Shown piece after piece: positions 29,250 to 39,123 of a stretch of 64,000 bases of DNA (positions within the stretch are counted from its first letter, which is position 1; each line of letters begins with the position of its first letter). The DNA lies in contig LMSR01000015.1 in NCBI GenBank assembly GCA_001429555.1, forward strand, positions 458,410 to 522,409, written 5' to 3'. This stretch comes from Nocardioides sp. Soil797. Its GTDB lineage: Bacteria; Actinomycetota; Actinomycetes; Propionibacteriales; Nocardioidaceae. The notes beneath the pieces were generated by a model that worked only from the letters and a program-made list of their open reading frames with translations, was not told the origin of the DNA and searched no databases. Position numbers and translations under genes: made by a program.

Positions 29250-30661
29250 CCCTGGGTCTCCTCCGCGTCATCGGGCTGCCGCCCGAAGCTGATCAGTTCC
29301 TGCGCCACCCGCTCGAGACCTGCGGCACGCGATGCCTTGACCAGCACCACGTCTCCCGGGCGAATGTTCTCGCGCAACCATGCCAGAGCAGCCGTCCGAT
29401 CGGCGACGCGCACGGCCGAGCCGCGCGGAACTGTGATCTTCGCCGCTCCCTCGGCCATCTCCCGGGCGTCGTCGCCGACCACGAGGAGTACGTCGACTCC
29501 GGCGGCCAGCGCGTGCTCGCCGAGTGCCCGGTGATCGGCATCGGATTCGTCGCCCAGCTCCTTCATCGCCCCCAGGACCGCGATCGAGCGCGTTGCCCGC
29601 CTCTCGGCGATGGCGCGCAGGGCCGCGATCGCGGCCCGCATGGACTCCGGGTTGGCGTTGTAGGCGTCATTGATCACCACGGTGCCGTCGTCCAGCTCGT
29701 CGATCTCCATCCGCCACCGGGACAGGCTGGTGGCCGACGAGAGAACGCCCGCGATCGTGTCGCCCGGCACCCCGACCGCCGTCGCGAGGGCCGCAGCGGC
29801 TGCCGCGTTGAGGAGCTGGTGCTCCCCGGACTGCTTCAGCGAGATGGAGAACCGCTCCCCCGCGATGTGCAGCTGCGCCGACGCGCGGTCGAGGTCGTCG
29901 TAGGTCACCTCGCTCCAGGTCACGTCGGCCGCGGAGCCGCGACCGAAGCGCAGCACCTGTGCGGTGGTGCGTCGACCCACGCTTGCGGCGAAGTCGTCAT
30001 CGGCGTTGATCACCGCGACACCGTCTGCGGGCAGGGCCTCGATGATCTCGCCCTTGGCGGACGCGATCGCCTCGCGGGAGCCGAACTCACCGATGTGGGC
30101 GGTGCCGACGTTGAGGACGGATGCGACGCGGGGCGGCGCGATGCCGCAGAGGTAGATGATGTGACCGATCCCGCGGGCCCCCATCTCGACGACCAGGAAA
30201 CGGGTGTCGACCCCGGCCCGCAGGACGGTGAGCGGAACGCCGATCTCGTTGTTGTGGTTGCCGGCGGTGGCCACCGTCGGACCCACGGCAGCCAGCACCT
30301 GGGCGAGGTAGTCCTTGGTTCCGGTCTTGCCCTGGCTGCCTGTCAACGCCAGCACGGTCAGGTCGGACAGGTGGTCGACGACGTGACGGGCCAACCTGCC
30401 CAGCGCCGCGACGGGGTCGTCGACGACGACTGTCGGCACCCCGGTTGCCCGGGACCCCAGCACCCCGGCGGCACCGGCAGCCACCGCTGCGGCGGCGTAG
30501 TCGTGGCCGTCGACGCGCTCCCCGGGGATCGCGACGAACAGCCCCCCGGGCACCACCGCCCGACTGTCGACGAACGCGCCCGCACTCACCCGGACCTGTG
30601 CATCCCCGTCGACACGGCCGCCGACCGCGTCGGCGATCTCGGCCAGGGACATCTCGATCAT
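29246..30661 (-). CDS. murF: UDP-MurNAc-tripeptide–D-alanyl-D-alanine ligase
   Basis: MurF adds D-Ala-D-Ala to complete the UDP-MurNAc-pentapeptide. The 471-residue protein has the family P-loop [45 protein letters not shown] and [12 protein letters not shown]. The ATG overlaps the murE stop as ATGA. Confidence 0.97.
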   Translation of the reverse strand: MIEMSLAEIADAVGGRVDGDAQVRVSAGAFVDSRAVVPGGLFVAIPGERVDGHDYAAAAVAAGAAGVLGSRATGVPTVVVDDPVAALGRLARHVVDHLSDLTVLALTGSQGKTGTKDYLAQVLAAVGPTVATAGNHNNEIGVPLTVLRAGVDTRFLVVEMGARGIGHIIYLCGIAPPRVASVLNVGTAHIGEFGSREAIASAKGEIIEALPADGVAVINADDDFAASVGRRTTAQVLRFGRGSAADVTWSEVTYDDLDRASAQLHIAGERFSISLKQSGEHQLLNAAAAAALATAVGVPGDTIAGVLSSATSLSRWRMEIDELDDGTVVINDAYNANPESMRAAIAALRAIAERRATRSIAVLGAMKELGDESDADHRALGEHALAAGVDVLLVVGDDAREMAEGAAKITVPRGSAVRVADRTAALAWLRENIRPGDVVLVKASRAAGLERVAQELISFGRQPDDAEETQG

Positions 30662-32166
30662 CGGGTGGCCTCCTCGCGCACCACCGCACGGTCGTCGAAC
30701 GGGTGGACCACACCGTCGATCTCCTGCCCCGTCTCGTGCCCCTTGCCGGCAACGAGCACGATGTCGCCGAACGACGCGCGTCGGACTGCTTCGCGGATGG
30801 CTTCGCGCCGGTTGCCGATCTCGATCACCTCGGCGTCGCCATCGCGGGTGCCGGCCAGGACCTCGGCCCTGATCGTCGCGGGATCCTCGGATCGGGGGTT
30901 GTCGTCGGTCACGACCACCAGGTCGGCGAGTCGCGCCGCGATCTCGCCCATCACCGGCCGTTTCCCGGTGTCACGGTCGCCACCAGCACCGATCACGATC
31001 GTCAGCCGGCCATCGGTGAGCGGTCGCAGGGTGCGCAGCGCCGCCTCGACCGCGTCGGGCTTGTGGGCGTAGTCGACGACGACACTGAACCCGCCGGGGA
31101 CCGCCACCTGCTCCAGTCGGCCCGGCACTCCGGCGCCCCGGGCCAACGCTCGCGCGACGGCCTCGACGTCGTGCCCGGTCTCGGCGCAGGCGGCGATCGC
31201 GGCGAGGGCATTGGCCACGTTGAAGTCACCGGGGATCGGGACTGAGCTGCGCACCTGCACCCCATCGGGGCCGATCACGGTGAACGAGGACCCGTCGGGG
31301 GCCAGGTCGATGTCAGTGACATGCCAGTCGGCACTGGTGTCATGGAGGGCGAAGGTACGCATCGGGATCGCCGCGTCCGCCATCAGTCGCCGACCGTGCT
31401 CGTCGTCGAGGTTGACCAGGCCCAGGCGGGCCCTCTCGGGCGTGAACAGGGACGCCTTGGCCGCGAAGTAGTCCTCGACGTCCTTGTGGAAGTCGAGGTG
31501 GTCGCGGCCGAGATTGGTGAACACGGCGACGTCGAAGACCACCCCGTCGACCCGTCCCATCACCAGCGCGTGGCTGGAGACCTCCATCGCGCAGGCCTGG
31601 ACACCGCGCTCGCGCATCATCGCGAAGAGGCCGTGGAGATCGGGTGCCTCCGGCGTGGTCAGGGTGGTCGGGATGTCCTGCCCGTCGACCCGGGTGCCGA
31701 CGGTGCCGATCACGGCGGCGTGGACGCCGGCACCGGTGAGCGCCTCCTCGGCCAAGCGGGTCGTGGTGGTCTTGCCCTGGGTGCCGGTGACCGCGATCAT
31801 CTGCATGTGCTCGGTCGGGTGGCCGTGCAGGCGGGCGGCGAGCCGGCCCAGGCGTGGCCGCAGGTCGTCGACGACCAGCACCGGAACGGTCAGGTCGGCC
31901 ACCAGCTCCGCACCCGCGGGATCGGTGAGGACCGCGACTGCGCCCGACGCGACCGCGGAGTCGGCGTACGACGCCCCGTGCGAGCGCGCGCCGGGCAGGG
32001 CGACGTAGAGGTCGCCGGGCAGGACCCGGTGGGAGCTCAACGAGATCCCGGTGACGTCGGCCTCTGCGGCGACTCGCTCGGCCCCCAGCCACGCGGCCAC
32101 CTCGGACACCGGGGTCGGTCGGGGTCGCTCGGGGCGGGTTGCCCGCAACTGCTTGTCACTCACCAC
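30658..32166 (-). CDS. murE: UDP-MurNAc-tripeptide synthetase (diaminopimelate-type)
   Basis: MurE adds the third stem residue. The 502-residue protein shows TGTQGKTTTTRLAEEAL, FTNLGRDHLDFH, KASLFTPERA with the carbamylated-lysine site, DYAHKPDAVEAAL and TDDNPRSEDP. The DNPR motif is that of diaminopimelate-adding ligases, not lysine ones; the LL- or meso-isomer cannot be told. The GTG at 32166 is chosen because TAGCCT ends 6 bases upstream, so murE may have its own leaderless promoter in the 52-base gap after ftsI. Confidence 0.96.
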   Translation of the reverse strand: MVSDKQLRATRPERPRPTPVSEVAAWLGAERVAAEADVTGISLSSHRVLPGDLYVALPGARSHGASYADSAVASGAVAVLTDPAGAELVADLTVPVLVVDDLRPRLGRLAARLHGHPTEHMQMIAVTGTQGKTTTTRLAEEALTGAGVHAAVIGTVGTRVDGQDIPTTLTTPEAPDLHGLFAMMRERGVQACAMEVSSHALVMGRVDGVVFDVAVFTNLGRDHLDFHKDVEDYFAAKASLFTPERARLGLVNLDDEHGRRLMADAAIPMRTFALHDTSADWHVTDIDLAPDGSSFTVIGPDGVQVRSSVPIPGDFNVANALAAIAACAETGHDVEAVARALARGAGVPGRLEQVAVPGGFSVVVDYAHKPDAVEAALRTLRPLTDGRLTIVIGAGGDRDTGKRPVMGEIAARLADLVVVTDDNPRSEDPATIRAEVLAGTRDGDAEVIEIGNRREAIREAVRRASFGDIVLVAGKGHETGQEIDGVVHPFDDRAVVREEATR

Positions 32167-32172
32167 GGCGCG

Positions 32173-32178
32173 AGGCTA
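32173..32178 (-). promoter_or_regulatory. Leaderless-type -10 box for murE
   Basis: TAGCCT on the minus strand lies 6 bases before the murE GTG, in the only sizeable gap within the overlapping mur-fts genes. It could give the ligase block some independence from mraZ control. Confidence 0.45.
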
Positions 32179-32218
32179 TCGCGGGGGCACACCGAGGTCG
32201 CGACGTCACCGCCGCGGG

Positions 32219-33985
32219 TCACCACTCGACCGGGAGGGTGGTCGCCGGTGCGCCGGTGGGCGGCACGCCGTACTTGCGGAGCAGGTAGGTCATGATCTTG
32301 CGGAAGACCGGTCCGCCCGCCGTGCCGCCGCCCATGCCGTTCTTCGGGTTCTGGATGACGACGTAGACGGTGAACTTCGGGTTGTCGGCCGGAGCGAAGC
32401 CGGCGAAGGAGACGGTGAAAGTGCCGTCGTAGCAACCACACTCGCTGCCGACCCGCTGCGCGGTTCCGGTCTTGCCGGCCACCCGGTAGCCCTCGATCGC
32501 GGCGCCCGGCGCGATGCCGTCGACCGGGTCGGTGACCAGTTCCATCATCTCCGCGGTCTGGCGTGCCGCGGACTCGCTGACCACGCGGTGGGTGGTGGTG
32601 GTCGACGAGCCGACCTTCTGCCCGGAGTCGGTGACGGCCTCGCCCTTGATGATGCTCGGGTCGACCCGGACCCCGCCATTGGCGATGGTGTTGATGGCCG
32701 CGGCCATCTGGACCGCGTTGACGCTGAGCCCCTGGCCGAAGGCGATGTTGTCCTGGCTCAGCTGCGACCAGGTCGACGGGTCTGGAAGCTTGCCGCCGCT
32801 CTCACCGCGCACCCCGATGTTGGTGCGCTGGCCGAGGCCGAAGGCCTTCAGGTAGTCGCCGAGCTCGGTGGACTTGAACTGGCGGGTGGCCAGAACCGTG
32901 CCGACGTTGGACGACTTGGCCAGTGCACCGGCCGCCGTGAGGCGGATGTCGCCGTGGTCCCAGTAGTCGTGGATCGGTTGGCCCTGGCTGTCGATGACGC
33001 CCGGCACCCGTAGGCGGGTGCGCGGCGTGATCTTGCCGGCGTCGATCAGTGAGGAGAAGGTGAGCACCTTCTCGACGGATCCGGGCTCATAGGGGTCGCT
33101 GGTGCCACGGGTGCCGAGATCTTCCTTGGGTGAGCGCAACGGCTCGTTGGCGTCGAAGCTCGGGTAGTCGGCGTTGGCGAGGATCTCGCCCGTCTCGCGG
33201 TTCATCACGATCGCCGTGCCTGAGTCACCCTGCGCGGCACGGACCCCCTCACGCAGGACGCGCTGGACATACCACTGGACGTCGCGCTCGATGGTGAGCT
33301 GGAGGTCCTGGCCGTTGACCGGCTTGACCGTGTTGTTGGCGCCGAGGGGGATGCGGTTGCCGCCACCGACCTCATAGGTGGTCTTGCCGTCGATGCCGGC
33401 GAGCTGCTTGTCGAAGGTGCGCTCGAAGCCGGCCAGGGGTGCGTCCTCCCCCACGAAACCGATCAGGTTGGCCGCCACGTCGTCGGCCGGGTAGTCACGC
33501 ATCGGGTCGCGCCGCGTGGTCAGGCCCTTGAAGCCCTTCTCCTCAAGGGCATCGATCACCCGGTTGGCCACGGTGGAGGGCACCCGACGGGCGATGTACT
33601 GGAAACGGGTCTCGTCGCGACCCAGGCGATCGAGGGTCGCGAAGTAGTCGACGCCGAGCTTGTCGGCCAGGTAGGTCGCGATCGCCCCGGCGTCGTCCTT
33701 GGTCATCTGGGGGTCGGCCACGATCATCAGGCCGTCGACGGAGCTGGCCAGCTCGACACCGTTGCGGTCGACGATGGCACCTCGCTCAGCGGGCAGCTCG
33801 ACGGTGTCGGTGCCCTCCTTGGCGGCGCGGGCGGCGTACGAGTTGGGGTCGAGGCCCTGCAGCTGCACCAGCCGCACGCCGAAGACGGAGAGCACCATCG
33901 CGATGATGATGAAGCCGAAGCGCAGCCTGAAGAGCGCCGACCCACGGGTCGCAGGGACCCGACGGGGCTGGTTTCTGAGGCTCAA
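32219..33985 (-). CDS. ftsI: Septal class B penicillin-binding protein (FtsI/PBP3)
   Basis: This transpeptidase cross-links septal peptidoglycan with FtsW. The 588-residue protein has a short basic cytoplasmic tail, one membrane helix (about residues 22-42), a pedestal domain with ERGAIVDRNGVELA, and the transpeptidase domain. Active-site motifs are the serine in EPGSVEKVLTF (SxxK), AKSSNVGTV (SxN) and VAGKTGTAQRVG (KTG). No PASTA domain is present. Its ATG overlaps the ftsL stop as ATGA. Confidence 0.96.
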   Translation of the reverse strand: MSLRNQPRRVPATRGSALFRLRFGFIIIAMVLSVFGVRLVQLQGLDPNSYAARAAKEGTDTVELPAERGAIVDRNGVELASSVDGLMIVADPQMTKDDAGAIATYLADKLGVDYFATLDRLGRDETRFQYIARRVPSTVANRVIDALEEKGFKGLTTRRDPMRDYPADDVAANLIGFVGEDAPLAGFERTFDKQLAGIDGKTTYEVGGGNRIPLGANNTVKPVNGQDLQLTIERDVQWYVQRVLREGVRAAQGDSGTAIVMNRETGEILANADYPSFDANEPLRSPKEDLGTRGTSDPYEPGSVEKVLTFSSLIDAGKITPRTRLRVPGVIDSQGQPIHDYWDHGDIRLTAAGALAKSSNVGTVLATRQFKSTELGDYLKAFGLGQRTNIGVRGESGGKLPDPSTWSQLSQDNIAFGQGLSVNAVQMAAAINTIANGGVRVDPSIIKGEAVTDSGQKVGSSTTTTHRVVSESAARQTAEMMELVTDPVDGIAPGAAIEGYRVAGKTGTAQRVGSECGCYDGTFTVSFAGFAPADNPKFTVYVVIQNPKNGMGGGTAGGPVFRKIMTYLLRKYGVPPTGAPATTLPVEW

Positions 33986-34575
33986 CGGGGGCTCCGGTCT
34001 CCCTGGTCGTTCGTGGACGTCTCATTCCTACCCGAGCGGTTCTGCTTCTTGGTTTCGGCGCGCCGCTCGGCCTTGGTCTTGGCCTTGGAGTCGGCCGGGA
34101 CGCGAATGACGTTCTTCGGGGGCACCAGGTCGGCCGGCTTCTTGGCGGCCGGCGGGCGGACGTCGTCGCGGTCCGCGGGCGTGGCCGGGGTCGGCACGCC
34201 GAGGACCTTGCCGTCGGTGATCCGCAGGAACGCCGGGTGGGCGGAAGGCACCATGCCCAGTGCCTGCGCCTGCTCGGCCACCCGCTGCGGGTTGCGCAGC
34301 TCCTCCAGCTCCATCTGGAGGGTCTGCTGGCGCGAGGTGAGCTCGTTGGCCTGCTGCTCCAGCTCGGTCGCCGCGAAGGAGTTCTGCTGCATGTGGGTGT
34401 TGAACATCAGCAATCCCACCACGCCGGCCAGCAGCAGGACGCTGACCAGGGTGACGAAGGGCACCCGGGGTGCGTTCGGACTGAGTCGCGGCACCACGCG
34501 CAGGCGGGCCCGCTCGACCGCGGCTTCGGCGATGCGCTGGACCCGGACACGGCTCTGGGGAAGAGGGGTGCTCAT
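33982..34575 (-). CDS. ftsL: FtsL-like bitopic division protein
   Basis: The 197-residue protein has a basic head, one membrane helix ([20 protein letters not shown], about residues 39-58), and a leucine/glutamine-rich coiled coil ending in [18 protein letters not shown], which is typical of FtsL. The tail from about residue 120 is rich in Lys, Pro and Ala and is specific to actinobacteria. It overlaps rsmH and ftsI by 4 bases on each side, the standard FtsL position. Identity rests on topology and place more than on sequence. Confidence 0.85.
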   Translation of the reverse strand: MSTPLPQSRVRVQRIAEAAVERARLRVVPRLSPNAPRVPFVTLVSVLLLAGVVGLLMFNTHMQQNSFAATELEQQANELTSRQQTLQMELEELRNPQRVAEQAQALGMVPSAHPAFLRITDGKVLGVPTPATPADRDDVRPPAAKKPADLVPPKNVIRVPADSKAKTKAERRAETKKQNRSGRNETSTNDQGDRSPR

Positions 34576-35534
34576 GCGGAGGCTCCTGAGGGTCGAAGGC
34601 GTTCGATGGCACGCAGGCGGACCGATGCGGCCCGTGGGTTGTCGGTGAGCTCGGGTTCGACGGCCTTCTCCGCACCACGGGTGACGGTGCGGAACTTGGG
34701 CTCGTGACCTTCGGGGATGAACGGCATGTCGGCCGGTACGTCGGTGTGGGTGGCGGCGGTGAAGGCCTGCTTGACAAGCCGGTCCTCGAGCGAGTGGTAG
34801 GACTCGACGACGACCCGTCCCCCTACTCCGATCCCGTCGATGGCCGCGGGGATCGCGCGACGGAGCACGGCGAGCTCGTCGTTGACCTCCATGCGCAGCG
34901 CCTGGAAGGTGCGCTTGGCCGGGTGGCCACCGGTACGACGAGCCGGTGCCGGGATGGCGGCGTACAAGAGCTCGACCAGGCGGGCGGAGTTCGTGAACGG
35001 CTCCACCTCGCGCTCCTTGGCGACGAACTGGGCGATGCGGCGCGCGAACTTCTCCTCGCCGTACTCCCGCAGGACCCGGGTCAGGTCCACCACCGAGTAG
35101 GTGTTCAGCACGTCGGCCGCGGTCGGGCCCGTGGTGTCGTCCATGCGCATGTCGAGCGGGGCGTCCTGGGCGTAGGCGAACCCACGCTCGCGGACGTCGA
35201 GCTGCATCGAGGAGACGCCGAGGTCGAACAGCACCGCGTCGACCGAGCCGAGACCCTGGTCCGCGATCACCTGCGGGATCTCGTCATAGACGGCGTGCAC
35301 ACCGATGAACCGGTCGCCGTACGGCGCCAGGCGTTCGCTGGCCATCCGGAGCGCGTTGACATCCCGGTCGATGCCGATCACGCGCGCCTCGGGGCACGCC
35401 TGCAGCACGGCCTCGCTGTGTCCGCCCAGGCCGAGCGTGGCATCGATCGCAACGGCACCAGCCTTGCCGAGCGAAGGCGCCATGAGGGCGACGACCCGGT
35501 CCAGAAGGACCGGGACGTGGCGGGGGCTGGTCAT
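34572..35534 (-). CDS. rsmH: 16S rRNA (cytosine1402-N4)-methyltransferase
   Basis: RsmH (MraW) methylates C1402 of 16S rRNA in the ribosomal P site. The 320-residue protein has [10 protein letters not shown], the SAM-binding [14 protein letters not shown] and [31 protein letters not shown], and [11 protein letters not shown] near the C-terminus. It is the first well-known enzyme of the dcw block after mraZ. Confidence 0.97.
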   Translation of the reverse strand: MTSPRHVPVLLDRVVALMAPSLGKAGAVAIDATLGLGGHSEAVLQACPEARVIGIDRDVNALRMASERLAPYGDRFIGVHAVYDEIPQVIADQGLGSVDAVLFDLGVSSMQLDVRERGFAYAQDAPLDMRMDDTTGPTAADVLNTYSVVDLTRVLREYGEEKFARRIAQFVAKEREVEPFTNSARLVELLYAAIPAPARRTGGHPAKRTFQALRMEVNDELAVLRRAIPAAIDGIGVGGRVVVESYHSLEDRLVKQAFTAATHTDVPADMPFIPEGHEPKFRTVTRGAEKAVEPELTDNPRAASVRLRAIERLRPSGASA

Positions 35535-35546
35535 CTGGATCCCGAC

Positions 35547-35693
35547 CTACCGACCGAGAGTCATCAGGAGGAGGAAGGCCACCGTCAGGGCGACCGAGAC
35601 CCCCGCGGAGAACATCATGACGGCCACGGCATCGCGCGCCTGCTCACGCACTCGTGGTGTCGGGTGCGGGTTGCCGCTGACACTCATGCTCAT
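35547..35693 (-). CDS. Small membrane protein between mraZ and rsmH
   Basis: This short gene codes for 48 residues (MSMSVSGNPHPTPRVREQAR at the start). About 20 polar and charged residues precede one hydrophobic helix, MFSAGVSVALTVAFLLLMTL, and the ending LGR. The stop is 12 bases before rsmH, so it sits in the same transcript. It could also start at the second ATG (35687). No function is known. Topology resembles a small division or wall-synthesis accessory peptide, but that is inference from position. Confidence 0.65.
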   Translation of the reverse strand: MSMSVSGNPHPTPRVREQARDAVAVMMFSAGVSVALTVAFLLLMTLGR

Positions 35694-35787
35694 GGTTTCG
35701 ACCCCTGCTCATGGACTGTTGACTGCTGTGGCGGGGTACGGCACTGGCCGCACGTCCACCGGAACCGATTCGCAGGGCCAGGTCCCT

Positions 35788-35862
35788 GCCCGCTCCCCTC
35801 GAAGGGGGAAGTTGCCGTCTGGGATCGGGGAAGTGAACCCAGATGACAGTCAGGGAGCGGGC
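35788..35862 (-). ncRNA. Candidate structured leader (mraW RNA-like) between mraZ and the downstream genes
   Basis: A 10-bp inverted repeat, GCCCGCTCCC (35788-35797) with GGGAGCGGGC (35853-35862), encloses two smaller hairpins: a CCCCT/AGGGG stem with a short loop at about 35795-35807, and TCTGGG/CCCAGA (35818-35823 and 35838-35843). That makes a three-way junction in a 226-base gene-free gap. A conserved mraW RNA motif is known upstream of mraW (rsmH) genes in actinobacteria; this may be a member. No covariance search was possible. Confidence 0.45.
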
Positions 35863-35919
35863 TCGAGACCTCGTCCTGCGATCAGTTGTTCTGTTGTGGT
35901 GCTGCCGTTCGCGTGCCGC

Positions 35920-36348
35920 TCAGATGCCCGGGAAGACCTCGTCGCTGAGCTCGGAGAACTTCTGTTCCTGTTCCTCGGAGTAGCTCTGCCACGACGCCGG
36001 GTCCCAGATCTCGATCCGGTTCATCGCGCCGATGACCATCACGTTCTTGGTGAGGGACGCGTAGTCCCTCAGCACCGACGGGATGCTGATCCGCCCCTGC
36101 TTGTCAGGCAGTTCCTGTGACGCCGCCGCGAACAACATGCGGACGTAGTCACGAGCTCCCTTGTTGGTGACCGGCGCCTCGCGGAGCCGGTCGGTCAAGC
36201 GCCCGAAGTCCTCCATCGACCAGACCGTGAGGCAACGCTCCTGCCCACGGGTGACCACGAGGCCTTCGGCCAGGTCCTCTCTGAACTTTGCCGGGAGGAA
36301 CAGGCGGCCCTTCTCGTCGAGCTTGGGCGTGTAGGTACCGAAAAACAT
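35920..36348 (-). CDS. mraZ: MraZ transcriptional regulator of the dcw cluster
   Basis: MraZ is an AbrB-like ring-forming DNA-binding protein that represses its own operon in E. coli. The 142-residue protein has two SpoVT/AbrB-like halves, each with a DxKGR-type motif: YTPKLDEKGRLFLPAKFRED and ELPDKQGRISIPSVLRDYA. It ends IEIWDPASWQSYSEEQEQKF. The ATG follows GGGGTGG. Four GTGG repeats directly upstream form its expected operator. Confidence 0.97.
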   Translation of the reverse strand: MFFGTYTPKLDEKGRLFLPAKFREDLAEGLVVTRGQERCLTVWSMEDFGRLTDRLREAPVTNKGARDYVRMLFAAASQELPDKQGRISIPSVLRDYASLTKNVMVIGAMNRIEIWDPASWQSYSEEQEQKFSELSDEVFPGI

Positions 36349-36380
36349 CCGGCACCACCCCTGTCAGGTCCAACTGTCCT

Positions 36381-36424
36381 CCACTTCGCACCACTCTACT
36401 CCACTCTCATCCACCGTCAACCAT
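36381..36424 (-). promoter_or_regulatory. MraZ operator: four GTGG repeats at exact 10-base spacing
   Basis: On the plus strand CCAC begins at 36381, 36391, 36401 and 36411, with CCAT at 36421; on the minus strand these are GTGG repeats every 10 bases. MraZ boxes in other bacteria are short G-rich direct repeats of the same spacing just upstream of mraZ. The array covers the -10 box and spacer of the promoter, as expected for autorepression. Confidence 0.85.
36393..36420 (-). promoter_or_regulatory. mraZ (dcw cluster) promoter
   Basis: On the minus strand TTGACG (36415-36420), a 16-base spacer and TAGAGT (36393-36398) form a good sigma-70-type promoter. Transcription would start near 36386, about 38 bases before the mraZ ATG. 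The MraZ repeats overlap it completely. Confidence 0.7.
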
Positions 36425-36828
36425 CTGGAGCGTGTCCTGGCCTGTGTTCTGACCCCGCTCCAGCACCGCCGGGCGCCCCCGGGGCGATCGGGCCCGACAT
36501 GTGTCGAAACGTCGTTCATGCAGGTCAACGCCCCTTTGCCAGCGTTGAGCGCGAGGCAGTGGAGCGCCGGTGGGGGAAGAACCGGCGTCGTGGTGGAGGA
36601 AAGTGGTGCAGATCGTGGGGAACGGCGTCCTGCAGAGCCCCGGAGATGCGGGACGAGCCGGTCTGGGCGGTCCGACGCCGGTCGACGAAAGAGCCCGCAG
36701 GTCACGAACCAGTTCCGATGGCGCGCCAGCGCTCCCCCATCAACCACCCATACGGTTGACTGATCGGGTGGACGGGGGCGCCATGCACGGAGCGCACCCA
36801 CATGACGACCAGGACCTGGAGGCACCCG
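36425..36828. other. Gene-free region between divergent mraZ and moxR
   Basis: No convincing gene is seen in these 404 bases. It holds several GTGG words on the plus strand at 36559, 36570, 36590, 36593, 36603 and 36615, at roughly 10-12 or 20-base intervals. The moxR ribosome site is at 36818-36822. The two short reading frames here lack homologous-looking sequence and are taken as noise. Confidence 0.6.
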
Positions 36829-37788
<960 letters not shown>

Positions 37789-37812
37789 GCGACCGCGACC
37801 AGGAGGAACCAC

Positions 37813-39123
37813 ATGCGCAAGGGACTCGCCGGGCTGACCAGCAGAGGACGGGCCTTCCTGGCCGCCGGAATCACCGCGATCGTGTGCGCCGTGGTGATCG
37901 GTCAGCCCTCGCTGACCCGGGTGGGCGTGCTGCTGGTGGTGCTGCCGCTGCTCACCGCGCTGCTCGTAGGACGCAGCCGGTATCAGCTCTCCCTGGTTCG
38001 GTCCGTCGCCCCTCAGCTGGTCGTCGCCGGTCAGCCTGCCCAGGTCACCCTCGACCTGGCCAACGAGGGCCGCACCCCCACCGGACTCCTGCTGCTCGAG
38101 GACCACGTGCCGTTCGTGCTGGGGACCCGACCGCGCTTCGTGCTCGACGGGCTCCGACACGGGGTGCACCGCAGCGTCGACTACCAGGTGCGCTCCGACA
38201 TCCGCGGCCGCTTCGACATCGGGCCGATGTCGGTGCGGGTGAGCGACCCCTTCGGGCTGGTCGAGCTCGGTCGGGCGTTCCAGGGCAAGGTTGCGGTGAC
38301 GGTCACACCACGCACCGTCCCCCTTCCCGCGATCCCGTTGTCGGGGGTCTGGACCGGCTCGGGCGACAACCGGCCACGTGCCTTTGCCAGCGGCAGCGCC
38401 GAGGACGTGACCGTGCGCGAGTACCGCCGTGGAGACGACCTGCGGCGGGTGCACTGGCGCAGCAGCGCGCGCGTCGGTGAGCTGATGGTGCGCCGCGAGG
38501 AGCAGCCGTGGCAGTCACGTGCCACCGTCTTCGTCGACAACCGGGTCCTCGCCCATCGCGGCCAGGGCATCGCCTCCTCGTTGGAGACGGCCGTCTCCAT
38601 TGCTGCCTCGATCGCGCTCCACCTCACCCAACGCGGGTTCACGGTCCGCCTGGTCACCGCCGAGGGCGAAGACCCCAACACCGCCTGGCACGACCGGAAC
38701 TCGGCGCAGAACGCCGGCCCCCTGCTCGAGGCCCTCGCCGTCATCGAGCCGATCCAACGCGCACACCTGGCCACCGACTGGCTCGGCGAGCACGGACACA
38801 ACAGCCTGTTGGTCTGCGTGCTCGGCGCACTGAACGATCACGACCAAGCGGTGCTGCGGCGGATGCGGCTGCACGACTCCAACCCGATGGCGATCGCCCT
38901 CGACGTGAACGCCTGGGGCCGCACCTCCCAGTCAGAGGACCCGACGGGCGACAGCGCGGCATGGCTCAGCGCACTCGGATGGCGGGCCGTCACCGGCCGA
39001 CCCAACGATCAGCTGGCTCCCCTGTGGCAGGAGCTCGGGCGACGTGCCTCGACGGGCGGAGGCCTCAACGTCGAGACGTTCCCCGGCGTGCGCCCCTTCG
39101 CCGACTTCGGCGGTCAGCCATGA
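37813..39123 (+). CDS. DUF58 protein partnered with MoxR
   Basis: The 436-residue protein has two membrane helices near the N-terminus (about residues 13-55), a beta-rich region, and the DUF58 signature VREYRRGDDLRRVHWRSSAR. A von Willebrand A-like segment, with ATVFVDNR and later ALDVNAWG, follows. It starts 24 bases after moxR behind AGGAGG and overlaps the next gene by 4 bases. The family almost always occurs with MoxR and a transglutaminase-like membrane protein; a role in envelope homeostasis is inferred. Confidence 0.9.
   Translation: MRKGLAGLTSRGRAFLAAGITAIVCAVVIGQPSLTRVGVLLVVLPLLTALLVGRSRYQLSLVRSVAPQLVVAGQPAQVTLDLANEGRTPTGLLLLEDHVPFVLGTRPRFVLDGLRHGVHRSVDYQVRSDIRGRFDIGPMSVRVSDPFGLVELGRAFQGKVAVTVTPRTVPLPAIPLSGVWTGSGDNRPRAFASGSAEDVTVREYRRGDDLRRVHWRSSARVGELMVRREEQPWQSRATVFVDNRVLAHRGQGIASSLETAVSIAASIALHLTQRGFTVRLVTAEGEDPNTAWHDRNSAQNAGPLLEALAVIEPIQRAHLATDWLGEHGHNSLLVCVLGALNDHDQAVLRRMRLHDSNPMAIALDVNAWGRTSQSEDPTGDSAAWLSALGWRAVTGRPNDQLAPLWQELGRRASTGGGLNVETFPGVRPFADFGGQP

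Noticed and set aside
29249..36348. A gap in the dcw cluster, such as a missing ftsA, as a sign of gene loss
   Set aside because: Actinobacteria naturally lack ftsA and use SepF, which is present at 18590-19075; the cluster is complete for this group.
38508..39119. Upstream extension of the transglutaminase frame into the DUF58 gene
   Set aside because: The 4-base overlap start at 39120 is natural; the extension is out of frame with DUF58 and its residues are Arg/Pro/His-rich noise.
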